This document shows, in pieces, positions 7,983 to 18,055 of a DNA stretch of 64,000 bases (position 1 is its first letter; each line of letters opens with the position of its first letter). The DNA comes from Oceanospirillaceae bacterium (GTDB taxonomy: Bacteria > Pseudomonadota > Gammaproteobacteria > Pseudomonadales > Balneatricaceae). The translations under genes and the position numbers were made by a program. Below the pieces are notes generated by a model. That model worked only from the letters and a program-made list of their open reading frames with translations. It was not told where the DNA came from and did not search any database. The stretch covers positions 1 to 64,000 of the forward strand of contig JABGSN010000042.1 of assembly GCA_018647765.1 (NCBI GenBank). Direction: 5' to 3'.

Positions 7983-8201
7983 ATGAATAATGCCGCCGAT
8001 ATCATCGAATTACAGCAACAACTCGCCTTTCAGGAACAGACTATCGACAGCTTAAATGCGGTGGTGAGTGAGCAACAAAAAGACCTGACTCGGTTGGATC
8101 GCGCGGTAAGTTTGTTAGCCCAGCAAATGACAAACTTGCAACAGGCGGCTGATGTGGGGCAAGGTGGCCCAGAGGCAAATCAACCGCCGCCGCATTATTA
8201 G
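7983..8201 (+). CDS. slyX: SlyX family protein
   Basis: 72 residues, almost entirely one coiled coil (IIELQQQLAFQEQTIDSLNA), ending in the PPPHY tail that marks SlyX proteins. The biochemical role is unknown in this family. I chose ATG at 7983 because the coiled coil begins right after it; a TTG at 7962 in the same frame would add seven residues without family support. It is convergent with rsmJ, with a repeat-bearing gap between them. Confidence 0.85.
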   Translation: MNNAADIIELQQQLAFQEQTIDSLNAVVSEQQKDLTRLDRAVSLLAQQMTNLQQAADVGQGGPEANQPPPHY

Positions 8202-8206
8202 CCTAT

Positions 8207-8254
8207 GGATTGCCGCAGGCCTGCGGCCTTCGCAAAGACGGGGTAGTGGATTGC
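8207..8254. repeat. REP-like palindromic element between slyX and rsmJ
   Basis: Contains the perfect palindrome CCGCAGGCCTGCGG (8213-8226) followed by TCGCAAAGACGGGG (8230-8243). The 14 bases of the latter recur exactly at 45179-45192, in another convergent intergenic gap. GGATTGC occurs at both ends (8207-8213 and 8248-8254). Position and symmetry fit a dispersed extragenic palindromic repeat that could also act as a bidirectional terminator. Confidence 0.5.
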
Positions 8255-8289
8255 ACAGAACTATAGCCTTGGCATAGACGAGATCTGCG

Positions 8290-9072
8290 TTATTTAGTAA
8301 AACTTTGGTTGACATAAATATCAAACCGATTGGCTTTGCCTTCCAGTCGGTAGGTGGGTTTTTGGTCATCTAGATCTGGCGCAATTCTGGGCCGTTTTAC
8401 CACTACTCTATGGGATGCTAGGGCTCGGGCGGGTGCTAGCATCATTCCGGCATCGTCGTCACTGCCAACAAACTGGCGAAATAACATCATTTCTTTTTTA
8501 ACTTGGGCAGATTTTCCCGTATGTGGAAACATAGGGTCTAAGTAGATCACTTGCGGCGCAACACCTTGCCATGCTTGCATCACGCTTAATGCATCGCCTT
8601 GGTGTAACGCCATGGCGGCAACAATGTCACCTGCATCAATATCCAATACCCCACGCGCGAGCCCATCGGCCAATAAGGCTCGTACCACAGGCTGACGCTC
8701 AGCCAGCGCCACCTGACAACCTAAACTGGCCAACACAAAGGCATCGCCGCCTAAGCCGGCAGTTAGATCTAGCACCCTAGGCCGTATGGCGCCTTGCACG
8801 CCAACCGCCTGGGCTATTTGTTGACCTTTGCCGCCGCCATAAATACGGCGATGGCGTGATTTTCCAGCCGCAAAATCCACTCTCACCGCGCCACTACGGC
8901 CATCCACCGGCTCCAGGCCTAAGCCGTCACTAGTAAAACGCAGTAGCAATTGATACCCCGTATTGGCTTTTTTAATCAGCGGCAGTTGCAGTAGTTGGGC
9001 CAAAGCCTTTTCTTGGCTTTGAAAACCCGTCGCCACAATAGCTATGTTTGGCTGTTTATCAGTAACCAACAC
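8290..9072 (-). CDS. rsmJ: 16S rRNA (guanine1516-N2)-methyltransferase
   Basis: SAM-dependent methyltransferase modifying G1516 of 16S rRNA. Family hallmarks are [16 protein letters not shown], the SAM motif [15 protein letters not shown], and [19 protein letters not shown]. The frame extends upstream to 9156, but that part lies inside uppP and has no family match. A GTG at 9072 (alternatively TTG 9069) sits after GGGAG at good spacing, giving about 260 residues and a 31-base overlap with the uppP end. The start is therefore inferred. Confidence 0.9.
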   Translation of the reverse strand: MLVTDKQPNIAIVATGFQSQEKALAQLLQLPLIKKANTGYQLLLRFTSDGLGLEPVDGRSGAVRVDFAAGKSRHRRIYGGGKGQQIAQAVGVQGAIRPRVLDLTAGLGGDAFVLASLGCQVALAERQPVVRALLADGLARGVLDIDAGDIVAAMALHQGDALSVMQAWQGVAPQVIYLDPMFPHTGKSAQVKKEMMLFRQFVGSDDDAGMMLAPARALASHRVVVKRPRIAPDLDDQKPTYRLEGKANRFDIYVNQSFTK

Positions 9073-9851
9073 AGGCCTGCTCCCAATAACAAACGATACA
9101 CCACAAACGGCCACATCCCCATACGGCTTATGATCTGCATAAACAGCACAATACATAACCAGGCACTAACAAACGACACCACAAAGGCAATGGTCATCGG
9201 CAGCCAAGCGATGGCCACATCGCCGGTGGCCAGATCTAAGCTCATCAGCAAGGCGGCGGCCAATATAATAGGAATAGACATTAAAAACGAAAATCGGGCT
9301 GCGGCTTGGCGTTGATAACCCAACATTAATGCTGCGGTCATGGTGATGCCCGATCGAGAGGTGCCAGGCAACAACGCCAAGGCCTGTGCCAAACCGATAA
9401 GCAGCGTATGACGCCAGCTCATGGCCGCCATGGTATGGGTTCTACGGCTGCGCCAATCGGCCCAGCCCAACAACAAACCAAACACCAAGGTCGTGGCGGC
9501 CACCACCCACAATGCGCGGGCATTCACCGCTATCCAATCTTTGAGTACCAGACCAAAAAACACCGCAGGCAAGGTGGCAAGAATAAGCATCAGCGCTAAG
9601 GTCGCATGGCGATTAAGGCGTTTTTGTTGTGGCCACTGCCACAACCCTTGGGTCATGGCTATCAAGTCATCGCGCAGGTATATCACCACGGCTAACAAAC
9701 TACCCAGATGTACCGCCACGTCAAAGGTTAAACCTTGGTCGGGCCAGCCAAACAATAAACTAGGAAACAGTAGGTGAGCCGAACTTGAGATCGGTAAGAA
9801 TTCGGTAATGCCCTGAATTAAGGCGATAATACTGGCTTGCATCCAATCCAT
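9042..9851 (-). CDS. uppP: Undecaprenyl-diphosphatase
   Basis: Integral membrane enzyme (BacA/UppP) that dephosphorylates undecaprenyl diphosphate to recycle the lipid carrier for peptidoglycan and O-antigen. The 269 residues carry both signature loops: [14 protein letters not shown] near the N-terminus and [17 protein letters not shown] near residue 165, with multiple hydrophobic helices. It follows tsaB by nine bases on the same strand and overlaps rsmJ at its 3' end. Confidence 0.95.
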   Translation of the reverse strand: MDWMQASIIALIQGITEFLPISSSAHLLFPSLLFGWPDQGLTFDVAVHLGSLLAVVIYLRDDLIAMTQGLWQWPQQKRLNRHATLALMLILATLPAVFFGLVLKDWIAVNARALWVVAATTLVFGLLLGWADWRSRRTHTMAAMSWRHTLLIGLAQALALLPGTSRSGITMTAALMLGYQRQAAARFSFLMSIPIILAAALLMSLDLATGDVAIAWLPMTIAFVVSFVSAWLCIVLFMQIISRMGMWPFVVYRLLLGAGLCWLLINSQT

Positions 9852-9860
9852 GGCCAGCCC

Positions 9861-10565
9861 CTATTGGTAACGAGGTAGTTTTTGCCAGGTCACTTCGTCT
9901 CGCAAATAAACCGGCAACGCATGTTCTGGCTGACACACCCGGCCCAGTGCAAAATCTGCACCGGCCAAACGGGCCATTTCTTCGGCTCTAGGCTCCAGCT
10001 CAGGCAACACTTGCAGCGCCTGCGTCAATATACCTGCTGGCATCGCGGCTAATGCCACGCCGCTACCACAGGCCACATAAGATGCGCTCATCACCTGCGC
10101 CTGCTGTGGGTCACAGACGCGTTCTTCGACCACGGCTAAAGCCAGCTCAGGATGATTTTCATCAATAGTATATTCACCCCAGTACACTTCCCCCATACGC
10201 GCATCCAAGCTGCATGCGTAGGCGGAATTGTGCGGCTGTTGAAGCTGCAAGTGGGCGCGCAAGGCCTGCGCAGCGAGGGTAGAAACGGGGATCACAGGAC
10301 AGTCCAAGCCAAAGGCTAACCCTTGGGCCACACCCGCGGCAATACGAATACCAGTAAAGGATCCCGGCCCACGACCATAAGCGATAGCTTGGAGGTCAGC
10401 CATTTGCACATCGGCTTGGGCCAGCAAGGACTTGACCATGGGCAACAAGCATTGGGTATGCTGACGCTCGGCTGGCTCTTCTAGCCCTAGCAACAATCCG
10501 TTATCGCTCCACAATGCTACACTGCAGGCGGTTCCCGACGTATCTAGAGCCAGTATATGGGTCAT
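9861..10565 (-). CDS. tsaB: tRNA threonylcarbamoyladenosine synthesis protein TsaB
   Basis: Partner of TsaD in making t6A at position 37 of ANN-decoding tRNAs. 234 residues of the ASKHA fold begin HILALDTSGTACSVALW and include AYGRGPGSFTGIRIAAGVAQGLA, both diagnostic for TsaB (YeaZ). It lies eight bases downstream of adk on the minus strand, so adk-tsaB-uppP-rsmJ probably form one transcript. Confidence 0.94.
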   Translation of the reverse strand: MTHILALDTSGTACSVALWSDNGLLLGLEEPAERQHTQCLLPMVKSLLAQADVQMADLQAIAYGRGPGSFTGIRIAAGVAQGLAFGLDCPVIPVSTLAAQALRAHLQLQQPHNSAYACSLDARMGEVYWGEYTIDENHPELALAVVEERVCDPQQAQVMSASYVACGSGVALAAMPAGILTQALQVLPELEPRAEEMARLAGADFALGRVCQPEHALPVYLRDEVTWQKLPRYQ

Positions 10566-10573
10566 GGTGACGT

Positions 10574-11233
<660 letters not shown>

Positions 11234-11310
11234 TTAACTCCAAAAAAACTAAAATACTTTGGTCATTCACTCGTAGCTCAGTCAATCCATATTCGACTAA
11301 ATTCAGATAC

Positions 11311-11351
11311 CTTCGCAAGCAACCCTCATGTGTTTGTAGTTGCTTGCGAAG
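11311..11351. repeat. 13-base perfect inverted repeat in the mazG-adk gap
   Basis: CTTCGCAAGCAAC (11311-11323) and GTTGCTTGCGAAG (11339-11351) pair perfectly around a 15-base loop. No T run follows on either strand, so it is not a typical intrinsic terminator. On the minus strand it would fold 81 bases before the adk start. I see no gene in this 240-base gap. Confidence 0.6.
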
Positions 11352-11470
11352 AGACCCTATGTGGCGAGGCAAATGTAACGTGGCCGCGTAGTGTACCGAA
11401 TCGAGCGCGTCAACGCCACGCGACCAATAGCTAATGTGACTGATATCCGTTATACACAGCTTAGGCCGTA

Positions 11471-12289
11471 TTATAAGCCCTGTAGTTTAGCTGCGTCCCA
11501 GCCGGCATCCATGCGCTCAAGGCTAACTTCTTCTAGCGCTTCACCAGCCTCCAGAAATTGCTTTTCTAAGAATCGAAAGCGGCGCTCAAACTTAGCATTT
11601 GCCGCACGCATTACTTGCTCAGGGTCCTGTTTTAAGTGGCGCGCCATATTAACGCAAGCAAACATTAAATCACCCAACTCTTCTAACGTATGTTGTTGAT
11701 CACCGCTAGCAAACGCCTGCTGAACTTCTTCCAGTTCTTCGGCCATATTGGCTAATACGGGGGTAGCATCGGGCCAATCAAAACCTACATTAGCCGCACG
11801 TTTTTGTAACTTGGCACTACGCTGCATCGCCGGCAAGGCGTTAGGCACATCATCCAACACCGAATGTTGTTGTTTGGCGTCCCGCTCCGTTTGTTTAATC
11901 GACTCCCAGCGTTGTAATACTTGCTCTGCGTCCATGGTGCCTGAGTCTGCTGATACCTCTTCGCCAAACACGTGGGGGTGACGACGAATTAACTTGTCGG
12001 CCATGGTTTGCGCCACGTCGGCAAACTCAAAACTGCCTTCTTCGCGTGCCAACTGGCAATAAAACACCACCTGAAATAACAAATCACCTAATTCATCACG
12101 TAATTGTAGGCGGTCATCCGATTCTATGGCATCAGCTACTTCATAGGCTTCTTCTAAGGTGTGGGGCAAAATACTGCGAAAGTCTTGTTTTAAATCCCAT
12201 GGACAACCGCCCTCTGGGTGACGTAACTGCGCCATAATCTCCAGCAGTTGCTGCATGGGTTCACTGGCACTGTTGCTGGCATCAACCAT
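11471..12289 (-). CDS. mazG: Nucleoside triphosphate pyrophosphohydrolase MazG
   Basis: Hydrolyses (d)NTPs to monophosphates and tempers ppGpp-related stress in E. coli. 272 residues with two MazG domains: LRHPEGGCPWDLKQDFRSI followed by TLEEAYEVADAI, and a second EELGDLMFACVNMARHL set bearing the metal-binding EExxD-type residues. Its start overlaps the relA stop by eight bases, a common pseudomonad-type coupling of the two stringent-response genes. Confidence 0.94.
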   Translation of the reverse strand: MVDASNSASEPMQQLLEIMAQLRHPEGGCPWDLKQDFRSILPHTLEEAYEVADAIESDDRLQLRDELGDLLFQVVFYCQLAREEGSFEFADVAQTMADKLIRRHPHVFGEEVSADSGTMDAEQVLQRWESIKQTERDAKQQHSVLDDVPNALPAMQRSAKLQKRAANVGFDWPDATPVLANMAEELEEVQQAFASGDQQHTLEELGDLMFACVNMARHLKQDPEQVMRAANAKFERRFRFLEKQFLEAGEALEEVSLERMDAGWDAAKLQGL

Positions 12290-14537
12290 TTTTTCGTCGC
12301 CTTACGTCCAATACATTAGGTAATTGACTAATCTTGTCCAAAATTCGGCCTAACAAGTCTAACCGAGGAATATCAATGGTCATGGCGATGGTGGCCGAAT
12401 GGGTGGTTTTATCCACTTGCGTATTAACGTTCCCCAAGTTCACCTGTTCATTGCCAAGCACCATAATCACCTCGCTCAGCAAACCTGGGCGGTCGATGGC
12501 CTCGATGAAGATATTCACGGGGTAAGTCTGTTCACTCTGGCTAGACCAATCCACGTCAATAATACGCTGACGATCTTGTTCCGCCATATTCATGATATTA
12601 AGGCAGTCTTGTCGATGTACGGATACGCCACGATTGAGGGTGACAAAACCCATAATGGCGTCGCCCGGTACAGGCTTGCAACAACTGGCTAGGGTGGTTA
12701 ATAAGTTACCCACCCCAGCTATTTGAATATCACCACTGCTAGATGAGGCCGCTTTAGATTTACCCGCAAGCAACGTTAAGTCCAATTGTTTCTTGGGTTT
12801 AAAGCTGGGCTCAACCTGCTGCTGGGCGGCGTTAACAATTTGAGCCAAGCGCAAGTCGCCGGCACCTAGCGCAGCATACATATCGTCTGCCGACTTAAAG
12901 TTGATGCTGGTTGATAACTTGCCATAATCGACCCCAGCAATGGCCATGCGGCGCATTTCTCGCTCCACCAACAAACGTCCTGCAGTACAGTTTTTATCTT
13001 TGTCTTGCTGCTTGAAATAGTGACTAATTTTAGACCGAGTGCGGCTCGCGTGTACGTAACCCAGGTTGGGGTTCATCCAATCACGGCTTGGGGCCCCACC
13101 TTTGGCGGTCATAATAGACACTTGGTCGCCCGTTTGTAAGCTGTAGGTTAGCGGTACAATACGGCCATGTATTTTAGCACCACGGCAAGTATTACCCACT
13201 TGGGTATGCACTCGATAAGCAAAATCGATGGGCGTGGCTCCAGTCGGCAGGTCCACCACATGGCCATCGGGGGTGAACACATAAATACGATCTTGTTCTA
13301 CGTCGCCCTTCACTTGGGCCACAAATTCACTACCATCGCCCACTTCATCATGCCACTCCAGCACTTGCCGTAACCAAGAGAGCTTGTCGTCGTAGGAATT
13401 ACCGTTGCTGTTAAGGTCGGTACCTTTGTACAGCCAATGTGCGCACACGCCCAGCTCAGCTTCATCATGCATCGCAAAGGTACGAATTTGTATCTCCACC
13501 ACTTTCCCTTCTGGCCCAATCACAGCGGTATGCAAGGAACGGTAGCCGTTCTCTTTCGGGGTGGCGATATAATCGTCAAACTCTTGGGGTATGTTGCGCC
13601 ACAAGCCATGCACAATACCCAACGCGGTGTAACAATCGGTTAGCTCAGGCACCAATACACGCACAGCCCGCACGTCGTAGACTTGAGAAAACTCAATGTT
13701 TTTACGCTGCATTTTACGCCAGATACTATAAATGTGTTTGGCGCGACCAGAGATATCCGGCACAATGCCAGCGTGGGTCAGTTGCTCTGTTAGGTTACCT
13801 AATACACGTTCAATATAGTCTTGGCGATCCATACGCCGCTCATCCAAAAAGGAGGCAATTTCTTTGTAAGCGTTAGGTTTTAAATAACGAAATGAGAGGT
13901 CTTCAAGCTCCCACTTAATGGTACCAATGCCCAAACGATGAGCCAGTGGCGCATAAACGTCAAACACCTCGCGTGACACCAAATAGCGTTTTTTACGATC
14001 TACGTTTTTTACCGCACGAATGGCACAGGTTCGTTCTGCCAACTTAATTAGGGCAACACGCACGTCGTCCACTAAACTCACTAACATCTTGCGTACATTA
14101 GTCAGCTGGCCATCAGATTGGCCCAAAATATTGTCGCGGGTGGGGCTTTGCAAGTTGCTAATCGCCGCCATTTGTAACACGCCGTCAATCAGTTGTGCCA
14201 CGACTGGACCAAAGGCTTCTTTCACCTCTTTAAGGGCTATTTTTTCTTCACGTACCGCACGATACAATACGGCAGCCACTAAGGTTTCTTCGTTGACCTG
14301 CAGGGTGGTGAGTATTTCGGCCATTTCGAGGCCCGTACGGAAACAGTCCACTTCGGCTGTGGCCCAAAGATCTTCGCTCTCACTGGCACGATCACGCACC
14401 TCTTGCGTCCACTCACAGGCCCGCTGTAGACGGCTGGTGTCTAACAGTTCAACCTGTTCAGAAATACCTGCCATCCAAGCTTGGATATCAATGTTGCCGT
14501 CCGCGTGGGTCGGGTGTACTGCGCGTACCTGTACCAT
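12282..14537 (-). CDS. relA: GTP pyrophosphokinase (ppGpp synthetase I)
   Basis: Ribosome-associated (p)ppGpp synthetase activated by uncharged tRNA. Order of parts: a degenerate HD domain in which the catalytic HD/ED residues are missing (AAVLYRAVREEKIALKEV), so hydrolase activity is not expected; the synthetase domain with QEFDDYIATPKENGYRSLHT, carrying the acidic ExDD form typical of RelA rather than SpoT; a TGS domain (DRIYVFTPDGHVVDLPTGAT); and a C-terminal ACT domain (NIFIEAIDRPGLLSEV). Start: ATG 14537 (MVQVRAVHP) leaves eight bases after rlmD; an ATG at 14609 would add 24 unsupported residues inside rlmD. Length 751. Confidence 0.96.
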   Translation of the reverse strand: MVQVRAVHPTHADGNIDIQAWMAGISEQVELLDTSRLQRACEWTQEVRDRASESEDLWATAEVDCFRTGLEMAEILTTLQVNEETLVAAVLYRAVREEKIALKEVKEAFGPVVAQLIDGVLQMAAISNLQSPTRDNILGQSDGQLTNVRKMLVSLVDDVRVALIKLAERTCAIRAVKNVDRKKRYLVSREVFDVYAPLAHRLGIGTIKWELEDLSFRYLKPNAYKEIASFLDERRMDRQDYIERVLGNLTEQLTHAGIVPDISGRAKHIYSIWRKMQRKNIEFSQVYDVRAVRVLVPELTDCYTALGIVHGLWRNIPQEFDDYIATPKENGYRSLHTAVIGPEGKVVEIQIRTFAMHDEAELGVCAHWLYKGTDLNSNGNSYDDKLSWLRQVLEWHDEVGDGSEFVAQVKGDVEQDRIYVFTPDGHVVDLPTGATPIDFAYRVHTQVGNTCRGAKIHGRIVPLTYSLQTGDQVSIMTAKGGAPSRDWMNPNLGYVHASRTRSKISHYFKQQDKDKNCTAGRLLVEREMRRMAIAGVDYGKLSTSINFKSADDMYAALGAGDLRLAQIVNAAQQQVEPSFKPKKQLDLTLLAGKSKAASSSSGDIQIAGVGNLLTTLASCCKPVPGDAIMGFVTLNRGVSVHRQDCLNIMNMAEQDRQRIIDVDWSSQSEQTYPVNIFIEAIDRPGLLSEVIMVLGNEQVNLGNVNTQVDKTTHSATIAMTIDIPRLDLLGRILDKISQLPNVLDVRRRKNG

Positions 14538-14545
14538 TTCACACT

Positions 14546-15973
14546 CTATTCTTTTATGAGTAAGGCCATCACTTCTAAGTGAGTGGTGTGTGGGAACATG
14601 TCCACACAACCGACTTTGGCTACCGTTAAACCTAGGCTTTGTAGGTCCTTTAAATCCCGCGCCATAGAGGCCGGATTACAAGACACATACACTACCCGCT
14701 CAAGGGGCTGGCCTTTTAGTAACTGGACAATGCCCTTAGCGCCAGCACGGGGCGGGTCTAGCAATACCTTGTTAATAGCCTTCTTTTGCCACTTTTTGCG
14801 TGCACTGGCTTCAAATAAGTCGGCTTGTATAAAGTCCACATTGCCTAAACCGTTGTTTTGGGCGTTGCTGCGGCCCTGTTTAACCATGGCATAGTCACCT
14901 TCCACGGCCAATACTTGTGCCCCGCTCGGTGCCGCTTTGGCCATCGGTAGAGAAAAGTTTCCTACCCCACAAAACAAATCCAATATCTGATCTTCAGCAT
15001 CCAATTGAAGCCAATCTAGGGCTTGCGCCACCAATGCTTGATTGACTTGGGCATTCACTTGCACAAAATCCTTAACAGAAAAATCCATGGTTAAAGGATT
15101 AGCGTCGCCCTCTACTGACAAGGTATACACTAGATCTTGTGGAATACCGTGTAACCATAAGTCATCAACATCAGTTTGCTGACACACTAAACTCACATTA
15201 TGTTGAGCGGCAAAGGCAGACATCAACTGCTGGTCGTCTGGGCCGAGTCCAGACGAAACCTTCAAACTCACACACACTAAATCTTGTGCTTGCAATAATT
15301 CAATGTGGGTGACCCACTGGGTCTGACTCAAACGCACTAAGGCATCGTGCAACGGCGTTAACAAGGCCGACAATGCAGGCTCCAGTACAGGACACCGATC
15401 AATGGGCACTATGTGTTTATGGCCGCTCTGGCGAAAGCCCATTAGCAAGGTACGACTGTCTGCAAAATAGCGAGTGGCTAATTGGGCACGGCGACGGTAA
15501 CCTTGACTTGCCTTAGTGATAGGTGCCACCCATTCAGGCACTTCTATAGAACCAATACGGCGCAACTGTTCAGCAATAGCGGCTTGCTTGAACGTCACTT
15601 GAGCGGCCGGCTGTAAATGCTGCAATTGGCAGCCACCACAGGTATCGTACACCGGACAAATCGGGTCGATACGATCGGCACTGGCTTGACGAATTTCCAG
15701 TACTTGCGCTTCGGTGTGGGTTTTGTGGTCGGCGGTCACTTCGGCGCTTACCGTCTCGCCTTGTAAGGCCCCGTTAACAAATACAGTTTTGCCCTGCCAG
15801 CGGCCAACACCACGGCCGTCGTGGCTTAGATTTTGTAATTCTATATCAATGTGCTTGCCCATAGGCAGTGTGACTACACTCACATCCACCTGCGCTTGCG
15901 CACGTTTTTGCTTGGCCGACGCAGAAGGTGTTTTAAGCTTGAGCTTGCGCTGAAGTGGGGATAAACGAGCCAT
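14546..15973 (-). CDS. rlmD: 23S rRNA (uracil1939-C5)-methyltransferase
   Basis: 475 residues. An N-terminal TRAM-like domain (IELQNLSHDGRGVGRW) is followed by the [4Fe-4S] cysteines CPVYDTCGGCQLQ with a further Cys in DRCPVLEPA, then the SAM site LDLFCGVGNFSLPMA and the catalytic cysteine motif VYVSCNPASMARDL. All agree with RlmD (RumA). It has a basic N-terminal tail (about 30 residues). It is followed eight bases later by relA and preceded by cysM with a two-base gap. Confidence 0.95.
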   Translation of the reverse strand: MARLSPLQRKLKLKTPSASAKQKRAQAQVDVSVVTLPMGKHIDIELQNLSHDGRGVGRWQGKTVFVNGALQGETVSAEVTADHKTHTEAQVLEIRQASADRIDPICPVYDTCGGCQLQHLQPAAQVTFKQAAIAEQLRRIGSIEVPEWVAPITKASQGYRRRAQLATRYFADSRTLLMGFRQSGHKHIVPIDRCPVLEPALSALLTPLHDALVRLSQTQWVTHIELLQAQDLVCVSLKVSSGLGPDDQQLMSAFAAQHNVSLVCQQTDVDDLWLHGIPQDLVYTLSVEGDANPLTMDFSVKDFVQVNAQVNQALVAQALDWLQLDAEDQILDLFCGVGNFSLPMAKAAPSGAQVLAVEGDYAMVKQGRSNAQNNGLGNVDFIQADLFEASARKKWQKKAINKVLLDPPRAGAKGIVQLLKGQPLERVVYVSCNPASMARDLKDLQSLGLTVAKVGCVDMFPHTTHLEVMALLIKE

Positions 15974-15975
15974 AA

Positions 15976-16875
15976 TTAACCAAATACTCCGGTAGATAAA
16001 TAACGATCACCACGATCACAAATAATACAAACAATAACGGCATTTTCGACTTGTTTCGACAAACGTAAAGCACCGGCCACGGAGCCGCCAGAGGACACGC
16101 CGGCAAAAATACCTTCTTCTGTAGCCAGTGCCTTCATGGTTGCTTCCGCTTCGGCTTGATCCATGTCGATCACTGCATCAACTTTGGCAGCGTCAAAAAT
16201 GCTCGGCAAATATTCTTTAGGCCAACGCCGAATACCCGGAATCGCTGAGTCGGCATTAGGCTGCAACCCATGAATCTGCACTTGTGGGTTTTGCTCTTTA
16301 AAATAAGCCGACAACCCCATAATGGTGCCAGTAGTGCCCATAGAGCTCACCAAATGGGTAATGCGACCCTGAGTTTGCTGCCAAATTTCGGGCCCTGTAG
16401 TACGGTAGTGGGCTAAGGGGTTGTCGGGGTTGGCAAACTGATCGAGCACCTTGCCTTCGCAACGGGCTTGCATTGCCAAGGCTAAATCACGAGCGCCTTC
16501 CATCCCCACTTCTTTGGTGACTTCAATCAGCTGTGCACCATAAGCGGCCATAGACGCCTTGCGTTCACTGCTCATGTTATCGGGCATAATGAGTTTTAGT
16601 CGATAGCCTTTAATGGCCGCCGCCATGGCCAAGGCAATACCTGTATTACCACTGGTGGCTTCAATCAATATGTCGCCAGGGCTAATATCGCCGCGTTTTT
16701 CTGCTTCGGTAATCATGCTCATGGCGGGGCGATCTTTTACCGAACCGGCCGGATTGTTGCCCTCGAGCTTGGCTAAAATTACATTACTGGTTTGCCCTGG
16801 CAGTCGCTGCAAACGCACTAATGGCGTGTTACCCACGTAGTCTTCTATGGTCGGAAAATCAGCAGAGCTGTGCAT
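15976..16875 (-). CDS. cysM: Cysteine synthase B
   Basis: PLP enzyme making cysteine from O-acetylserine with sulfide or thiosulfate. 299 residues. The PLP lysine lies in NPAGSVKDRPAMSM, the substrate loop in EATSGNTGIALAMAA, and the phosphate-binding loop in SSMGTTGTIMG, the CysM variant of the CysK GTGGT loop. It is shorter than CysK (about 320), as expected for CysM. It is tightly followed by rlmD. Confidence 0.93.
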   Translation of the reverse strand: MHSSADFPTIEDYVGNTPLVRLQRLPGQTSNVILAKLEGNNPAGSVKDRPAMSMITEAEKRGDISPGDILIEATSGNTGIALAMAAAIKGYRLKLIMPDNMSSERKASMAAYGAQLIEVTKEVGMEGARDLALAMQARCEGKVLDQFANPDNPLAHYRTTGPEIWQQTQGRITHLVSSMGTTGTIMGLSAYFKEQNPQVQIHGLQPNADSAIPGIRRWPKEYLPSIFDAAKVDAVIDMDQAEAEATMKALATEEGIFAGVSSGGSVAGALRLSKQVENAVIVCIICDRGDRYLSTGVFG

Positions 16876-16899
16876 GATGTTTGTCTCGTCTCTATTTTG

Positions 16900-17274
16900 C
16901 TAGCTCAGCACAACAAAGGCTAAGGCTTGGTCTAATTCATCGGCAATACTGATATGGGTTTTATGGCTGCCCAGATCCATTTGTCGTTGCTTGGCTGCGC
17001 CTTGTAAAATCAGCAAGGGCACTCCTAACTCGTCGTGCTCAATATGCATTTGTTGCCACGAAATGCCACGGCCAATGCCAGTACCTAAGGCTTTGGCGGC
17101 CGCTTCTTTAGCAGCAAAGCGTTTAGCTAAAAAACCAGCTTGGTTATTGCTGGCGTCAAAGTCTGCCATTTCCAAGCTGGTTAAAATACGTTCAGCAAAC
17201 TTGCGTCCACTGCGCTCTAGGGCTGCTTCAATACGCGCCGTAGCCACAATATCCGTGCCAATTGCCTTTACCAT
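16900..17274 (-). CDS. acpS: Holo-[acyl-carrier-protein] synthase
   Basis: Transfers 4'-phosphopantetheine from CoA to ACP. 124 residues, the family's usual size, with IGTDIVATARIEAAL containing the metal-binding Asp and FLAKRFAAKEAAAKALGTGI with the second acidic site. It lies eight bases downstream of pdxJ, the conserved pdxJ-acpS pair. Confidence 0.94.
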   Translation of the reverse strand: MVKAIGTDIVATARIEAALERSGRKFAERILTSLEMADFDASNNQAGFLAKRFAAKEAAAKALGTGIGRGISWQQMHIEHDELGVPLLILQGAAKQRQMDLGSHKTHISIADELDQALAFVVLS

Positions 17275-17282
17275 AAGCGCGC

Positions 17283-18044
17283 CTAAACTCGACTCGGGCG
17301 GCTAAGATCACGGGCCGCAAGCATTACCGCCTTCATGTCCATTACCGCCTGTGGCAAACCCACAAACAATGCATTGGCGATTAGTGAGTGGCCAATATTA
17401 AGCTCATTAAACTCAGGAATCGCAGCAATGGCTTCAACGTTTTGCAAGTTCAAACCGTGGCCGCCATTAACAATCAAACCAATACTGGCAGCATAGGTTG
17501 CGCCCTTAGCAATCCGCACCAGCTCTGCATGTTGCGCTGCATAACCTACTGCGTCTGCGTAGGCGCCCGTGTGCAGCTCAATGAGCTCTGCCCCAGTACG
17601 CTTAGCGGCGTCAATCTGGGCAAGATCGGCGTCTATAAATAGCGATATTTGTGTACCCACAGCCTGCATACGTAAACACGCCGCCTTGATTTTAGCTTCT
17701 TGCGAAGACACATCCAAACCACCTTCGGTGGTGAGTTCTTCACGTTTTTCTGGTACTAAACACACGTAAGCCGGCGCAATCTCTACCGCCAAATCAACCA
17801 TGGCATCAGTCACAGCCATTTCCAAGTTCATCCGTGTTTGTAATACTTGCGCCATTACTCGCACGTCACGCTCTTGAATGTGCCGCGCATCTTCGCGCAG
17901 ATGAACGGTGATACCGTCGGCACCCGCTTGTTCGGCATCCAAGGCAGCCTTCACCGGATCGGGGTACCGCGTACCACGCGCTTGACGCAAGGTCGCCACG
18001 TGATCAACGTTAACACCTAATAAAATTCGATTGGGATCAACCAT
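17283..18044 (-). CDS. pdxJ: Pyridoxine 5'-phosphate synthase
   Basis: Condenses 1-deoxyxylulose 5-phosphate with 3-amino-2-oxopropyl phosphate, the ring-closing step of vitamin B6 synthesis. 253-residue TIM barrel opening [20 protein letters not shown]; other markers are [24 protein letters not shown] and [15 protein letters not shown]. It lies 11 bases downstream of recO in the lepA-to-acpS minus-strand run. Confidence 0.96.
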   Translation of the reverse strand: MVDPNRILLGVNVDHVATLRQARGTRYPDPVKAALDAEQAGADGITVHLREDARHIQERDVRVMAQVLQTRMNLEMAVTDAMVDLAVEIAPAYVCLVPEKREELTTEGGLDVSSQEAKIKAACLRMQAVGTQISLFIDADLAQIDAAKRTGAELIELHTGAYADAVGYAAQHAELVRIAKGATYAASIGLIVNGGHGLNLQNVEAIAAIPEFNELNIGHSLIANALFVGLPQAVMDMKAVMLAARDLSRPSRV

Positions 18045-18055
18045 TTTCCATGTTC

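Noticed and set aside
8207-8254. CRISPR-like repeat structure
   Set aside because: Only a short palindrome with one short direct repeat and no regularly spaced repeats; fits a REP-like element instead.
13439-13876. Long plus-strand open frame inside relA
   Set aside because: Composition mirrors the relA coding strand, it has no family features, and it lies wholly within a well-supported gene.
12282-14537. Bifunctional SpoT-type hydrolase/synthetase
   Set aside because: The HD-domain catalytic residues are missing and the synthetase loop is of the RelA ExDD type, and the gene is next to mazG as relA usually is.
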